Shown in pieces: positions 59,583 through 64,000 of a stretch of 64,000 nt of DNA. This DNA is from Macrobrachium rosenbergii. Lineage: Eukaryota > Arthropoda > Malacostraca > Decapoda > Palaemonidae. The DNA lies in contig NC_089782.1 in assembly GCF_040412425.1 (NCBI RefSeq), positions 25,344,122-25,408,121 of the forward strand, in the 5' to 3' direction. Every line of letters begins with the position of its first letter. Position 1 is the stretch's first letter. The position numbers and the translations under genes are program-made. The notes beneath the pieces are model-generated. The model was not told where the DNA came from. It was given only the letters and a program-made list of their open reading frames with translations, and made no database searches.

Positions 59583-61081
59583 AGTCTGAATGGAGTGAGC
59601 CATGGGACTAATGAAAATATACTCCTAATCTAATGTATACATGCCCTAATGTGTATCTGTTTGCTATAAACTTTATTGAAAAATTTCTTATTATTGTTCG
59701 GACTTGCATAAAGATTTTATGCTTGCTCTTAGGCTACGCTTACAAAGCATGGGATTCTGCTCTCGATCGTAGTAGGAAATGCGATTATGTGCAAATTAAT
59801 GAATGCGATTCTAGGTCGGGAGGTAGGATCAACTAATACTTAATAGCATTTCCTGTATGCTACCTTATGGTATATTAGTTACCCTACATTCCGACCCACC
59901 AATCGCATTTCTCACCAAGTGAGCAATGTAATCGCATTTCTTGATCAAATATTCGGCGGGTAAAAAAAAAAAACAATACCAGATGTCGTGTGAGCCACAC
60001 ACACATCTCCTCGCCCCCCTGTCGGCGGGAACTGGAGTCCTGGCGCGAGAAGGGAATTCGTGGTGAAAAGTAGGTCGCATTCCGCGAACGGAGAACAAGA
60101 AAAGGAAGAAAAAGCAGACGATGGAGAAAAGCAATTCCGAGCAGGGGGCCAACTTCTGCGAACTCCTTTATCGCTCTGACAAAAGAAACAAGTTTCCATT
60201 CATTTCCATGTCATTTGTCTCGTTCATAGACTCATTCACAGTTCTTTCGTGTAGGCCTATATTAATGCTTTAACTCCTTTTATTTACTGAAGATCGTAAA
60301 CGACAGATGTTTGCAGTCTTGTCCTTTTCGTGGGGAAACTGCTTATATTTTTCTTTTAGAAAACAAAAGATTCAAAAATATTTTTCCATGTCTGGACACA
60401 GACGACTCCCTCTCGGCCCTTTTTACCGTTTTCTTCTTATTATTCTGCATTTTCCCTTCTTCAAACTTCTCTGTTTTCTTTAGGTCTTTCCTCCTCGTCA
60501 TCGTCTCCACCCTCTTGGACGTTTCTGGAATAGGATGCAAATTAGTTTCTTTACGTTATCCTATTTTAAGTTTCACCCCAGTCCTCCATTTGATTTATTC
60601 TGATTTTGGAATTTTAGATTTTTTAAGGCTTCTCGTTTTTACTTTACTCACATCATAAGTCTTCAGGTTTCTCTCTAAGTGAAGTCTATTATTGTATGCC
60701 ATATGGCTTTTAATCTTGTAATATCCGTCTATTAATTTTTATTTTCAAGACTTTAGTATCCTTTAGTCCCTGACTTGTAATAAACTTTAGTCTTTTGGTC
60801 TGCTGTTTCCTAAAGATTAAGCCTTTTATAACGTGCATTTTAATAATTAAATGCCTAATACTTTTTTATAATTAACCATTGTTTATCACTTTTGACTTTT
60901 CGTAATGATCCTCACCTTCTTCCCGCGGATTATCTGTTACACACGGGAAAAACAAATGTGGATACAAATTTACTTAGACCTCAAAATGTAGCGTTATAGG
61001 ATAATGTGCAGTTATTAAACATGTATACTAACAGAAGGGGCGTTAATCCAACGCTTAAACCCCTCACTTTCACCCGAGCAA

Positions 61082-61089
61082 TGACGTCA
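61082..61089. promoter_or_regulatory. Palindromic CRE (TGACGTCA) in the candidate Nmdar1 upstream region
   Basis: Perfect cAMP-response element core in a CpG-richer stretch about 2.5 kb upstream of the Nmdar1 coding start. Two other copies occur in the window (29148, 40824), so the position is suggestive only. Confidence 0.3.
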
Positions 61090-61619
61090 ACTCGACTGTT
61101 TGGCGATCTGAATGTTTAACAGGTCGCTTCGAGTAAGCTACTCCTGAATATTCCATAATTAACGGACCGCATCAAAACGCCAAAATGGTTGGTCTCAAAA
61201 GCGAACAGCCCCTTATCTGGATGGAGTGAGAGCCAGCGGATACCTTCAAGCGTACAGTCACGCTGCAACCAGCATACACACACAGAGCGAGCAACTCTGG
61301 TTCCGGCGTTCCCGCGCTCTCTATTCAGCTCTATATCAGCAGAATCTTACTTCAGATCCACCGCTTTATATTTGCTCGCCGTTACTCAGATATGACCTCC
61401 CCTTAATGAAGCTGGACTAATCTCCAACGACAACTTCCGTCCGGCCTCCAAATACTGTACCTGAGAGGACTGGGCTCGACGATGTTCAAATTCAACAGCG
61501 ACGAAGACCGTTATTTTTCATTTATTTTTTTCTTTTATCGGGGCATATTTATATCACATTAATCAATGCAAAAGAGTAAAACAAATGAGGGGCTTTATCA
61601 GGTTATTCGTCTTCGTGTT

Positions 61620-62510
61620 GCATGCTAGGGGAAAAAACGGCAACCCACAACTAAGGCTTACTTATGAGGAAGTTGTTTACATTATGTCACCGGTATCACG
61701 GTTGAAGGAGACCCGTTTCTTTGCACACAAAGTGTTAAATCTTGAAAATGTATCCAGAATTTAACACTGACTCAGAATTATAATCAAATAATGTTATAAT
61801 TTGGTATTTTTGTCACTTTCCATGATATAAAAATGTTTTAAAGCAATTAAGTGCAGGTTGTTCTTATGGCTACAGCGTACGGTACCATGGTGTTAGGAAT
61901 AGGAAGTTGTGTTGACGTGGTCAAGTTAACGCTAGGCTGTCCACGTTTGTGTATTATGTTGTGATTTTACTTATTTTTCTACGTTTTCCCACATGTCTCG
62001 AGAATTTAGCTATCTGGCGGTACGGGTAAGTGGTCAAGGTTTGCTGAACCCAGACAGCAAGTGATAACCGCATTCATAAACTTTGGCTTGTCTCCTTTAA
62101 ACCTAGCCTAACCTGTTGTGTACTGAAGCCAATTATGGATTAAATGATTACCTTACATTGCAAAGTAACGTATATGAAAAACCTGCTTATATACTTAATG
62201 AAAAATATTTGCAGGTCTCAGCACCTGTTGCAAATACCAGTAGGCAATGCATGTTTTTGGGCGCTTAAGCAAAGGTTACCAGCATGTTGCCATTCTTTTC
62301 CTTTCATACCTCCCTTACAGTATCAGCGGTGAACTGCAACAACAGACTGTGAAAATAGGTAAAGGTTTGATTTTGACACGACAATCTCCATCGTTGATTC
62401 GTATAGCATACTGTACTGTATAGAATAGTCAACGGAAAAGGATCGAATTCGGGAAACATCGCTAAGGTTCTTGAAAGTGGTGACCAGCGCTAGGAAATAA
62501 AAAGGGCTTT
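61620..62510 (+). repeat. Segmental duplication, copy A
   Basis: Collinear with 62555-63560: shared blocks GGCAACCCA, TTTGCACACAAA, TGTTCTTATGGCTACA, GTAAGTGGTCAAGGTTTGCT, GGTAAAGGTTTGATTT and AAGGTTCTTGAAA, offset about 0.94-1.07 kb. Diverged by many substitutions and indels. Confidence 0.8.
61993..62025 (+). CDS. Candidate first coding exon of a + strand gene (copy A)
   Basis: ATG at 61993, 11 codons MSREFSYLAVR, then donor gtaagt. Changes relative to copy B are mostly synonymous or conservative (S/N, V/L), suggesting coding constraint. The downstream exon is not established: the nearby acceptor at about 62321 is out of phase. Protein not recognised. Confidence 0.3.
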
Positions 62511-62554
62511 TTTTTTTTAGTTTATTGGTCTTTGTTGAATTGTAAGAGTGCTGT

Positions 62555-63560
62555 CACACATGACAGAGAAGAACGGCAACCCAGTGCAACGGATAATGTT
62601 TAAAATAGTTTCCATAAAGAAGGAAGCCGATAGTATCATGTTAATAATGATATGTATGTCAATGATATACCGATGGCGGTATACCAGGTGCCAGTTATCA
62701 TGGCAGGGAGAGGTCGTTTTTTTTTTTTTTTGCACACAAAATGTCAAATCTTAAAATGTTTTCAAATTTCATACAGTAACTGGAAAATAAATTCAAAATA
62801 TTTAATCATGGTATTTTGGTCACCTTCCATACAATAACCATGTTTCATGACACTGAAGTGCAAGCTGTTCTTGTGGCTACAACGTACGGCACCATGGAGC
62901 ATTATGGAGCCGTGTGTTGACATTGGTTGAGTTCACACCAGTTTGTTTACGCTTGTGGCTTTTGCAGTGGTTTGAGTTATTTATCTACTTTTTCCCATTC
63001 GTCCCGAGAATTTAACTATCTTGCGCTAAGGGTAAGTGGTCAAGGTTTGCTAAAGCCAGATAACATGTAATAAGCGGTAAATATAAACTTAACCAATGCA
63101 AGCAAATTTGGCGCCATCTAGCGTAGCCTAACCGTTTGTGAGTGCAGCCAACCGTGGTTTTAAGTGATTAGCCTATCTTAACAGTGACGTATTTGAGTAA
63201 CCTGATAATACTTAATGAAAAATAGTTACACAAGGACTACTGTAAGTACTTGTTACGAATACCAGTAAGCAATGCATGATTTTTTGATATGCAAGCAACG
63301 GTCGTCAACATGGCTAGGCCTAGGGCTAACTTGTAATCTCCAAGCCTACGGTTGCTATTCTTTTCCGCTCATATACCTGCCTTGTAGTGTTATTGCTGAA
63401 CTGCGACAAGAGGGTGTAAATATCGGCAAAGGTTTGATTTCGAACACTGTGATCTCCAGCGTTTCGTACAGCGTACCTTACTGTTATGCATAATATACGG
63501 GAAAAGATTGAATTCTGGAAAACCGCCTAAGGTTCTTGAAAAGAAAAAGTTACTGGAACG
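62555..63560 (+). repeat. Segmental duplication, copy B
   Basis: Second copy of the 1-kb segment. Slightly longer than copy A, with a T-tract at 62718-62732. The exon-like segment 62999-63031 keeps the donor and frame, but the start codon is TCG instead of ATG. Confidence 0.8.
62999..63031 (+). pseudogene. Copy B counterpart of the candidate first exon, start codon lost
   Basis: Reads SSREFNYLALR in the frame of copy A, with the identical donor context GTAAGTGGTCAAGG. ATG is replaced by TCG. Either a decayed duplicate or an exon used with another upstream start. Confidence 0.3.
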
Positions 63561-64000
63561 TTGACAGTTTACGAGAATCTGGACTGATAATGCACGTTGA
63601 ACCTATTCACACGTTTCAGAAATATTCTTAGGATATCACGTTAGCTCATAAAATTTTTTCAGTCTGCTTGCTTATGGCTCTATGCAAACGGCCAAAGACG
63701 AGCCTAACTGCTATGTGTACGGTGGCTATTGCTAGGCCAACCGGCGGGATCAATAAAATTAAAGGTGATACGCTTACACTGTTTGTACTATAACGTTAGC
63801 TTTGAAAGCAATGGCTACTAGAAAAGGCTTCATGAAATCGCCAGTTACTGATGGATCGCGTTTCATTATGAGGTAATGACGACGTCTGTTTTTTTTTTTT
63901 TTTCTTGAGAAAACTCAGCCAAATACTTCTTTAGTCTCAACTCTCCGGTAATGAAGAAATGCGGCTTTTGTTGTTCGAGCTATTATTGGTGGTGTACCGC
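63561..64000 (+). other. Right end of window
   Basis: No supported gene. A short open stretch from ATG at about 63811 (MATRKGFMKSPVTDGSRF) meets GTAATG, which could be a donor, or an in-frame TAA after 21 codons. Too short to call. Confidence 0.3.

Larger units (their letters stand above)
58599..61619 (-). other. Nmdar1: 5' UTR intron and upstream region of Nmdar1
   Basis: The acceptor at 58599-58601 with a pyrimidine tract implies at least one non-coding 5' exon to the right, which I cannot place. Holds a MITE (58975-59582), CpG-richer stretches near 59985-60080 and 61060-61450, and a palindromic CRE at 61082. The open frames at 59865-60199 and 60311-60658 show no domain. Confidence 0.4.

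Noticed and set aside
59760..59945. Scattered AATGCGATT/AATCGCATT motifs in both orientations
   Set aside because: Only four loosely spaced copies. No consistent spacing or flanking structure to support an element.
60311..60658. 115-codon hydrophobic frame, possible membrane protein
   Set aside because: Hydrophobicity comes from T-rich DNA (Phe/Leu/Ser codons). No signal or domain, and an A-rich antisense frame is open as well.

Overview
The window is eukaryotic, from an arthropod and most probably a decapod crustacean. The genes are split by introns with GT/AG borders. The encoded proteins match insect and vertebrate orthologues residue for residue over long stretches. Introns are crowded with long (AT)n, (GA)n and (AAT)n microsatellites, minisatellites, short DNA transposons and LINE 3' tails ending in (AAT)n, a mix typical of decapod genomes. 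No bacterial-type operons, CRISPR arrays, rRNA genes or intact tRNA genes were seen.

Layout. (1) 170-10213, + strand: SREK1IP1, a small zinc-knuckle splicing-factor-interacting protein in three coding exons (143 aa). Its 9.2-kb first coding intron holds a C2H2 zinc-finger gene (1702-3858) in three mutually out-of-frame blocks, and a long inverted repeat. (2) 10741-19621, - strand: EXOSC7, the Rrp42 subunit of the RNA exosome core, six coding exons (290 aa). It lies tail to tail with SREK1IP1, 672 bp between stop codons. Two further exons at 20661-20588 and 18902-18797 join in phase to its second coding exon and would give it an alternative N-terminus. (3) 20662-31493: about 10.8 kb without a gene I can support, including the probable 3' UTR of the next gene. 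(4) 31494-58585, - strand: a complete NMDA receptor subunit 1 gene (Nmdar1), 18 coding exons, about 1079 aa with an optional 27-residue cassette exon. A 5' UTR intron begins at 58599 and the promoter lies further right. (5) 61620-63560: an approximately 1-kb segment present twice in direct order, each copy with a short exon-like segment followed by the same splice donor. It may be the duplicated 5' end of a + strand gene running off the window.

Function. SREK1IP1 (splicing), EXOSC7 (RNA decay and processing) and NMDAR1 (glutamate/glycine-gated channel) are neighbours, not a pathway. Most of what is unusual lies in the architecture of Nmdar1: exon 3 sits between two CU-repeat tracts, the exon 12 donor has been copied in tandem into the following intron, exon 9 encodes a Ser/Gly-rich insert, and one intron holds a 27-bp minisatellite with a CCAAT box in every unit. 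All exon borders were read by eye from phase, GT/AG signals and similarity to remembered family sequence. RNA data were not available.
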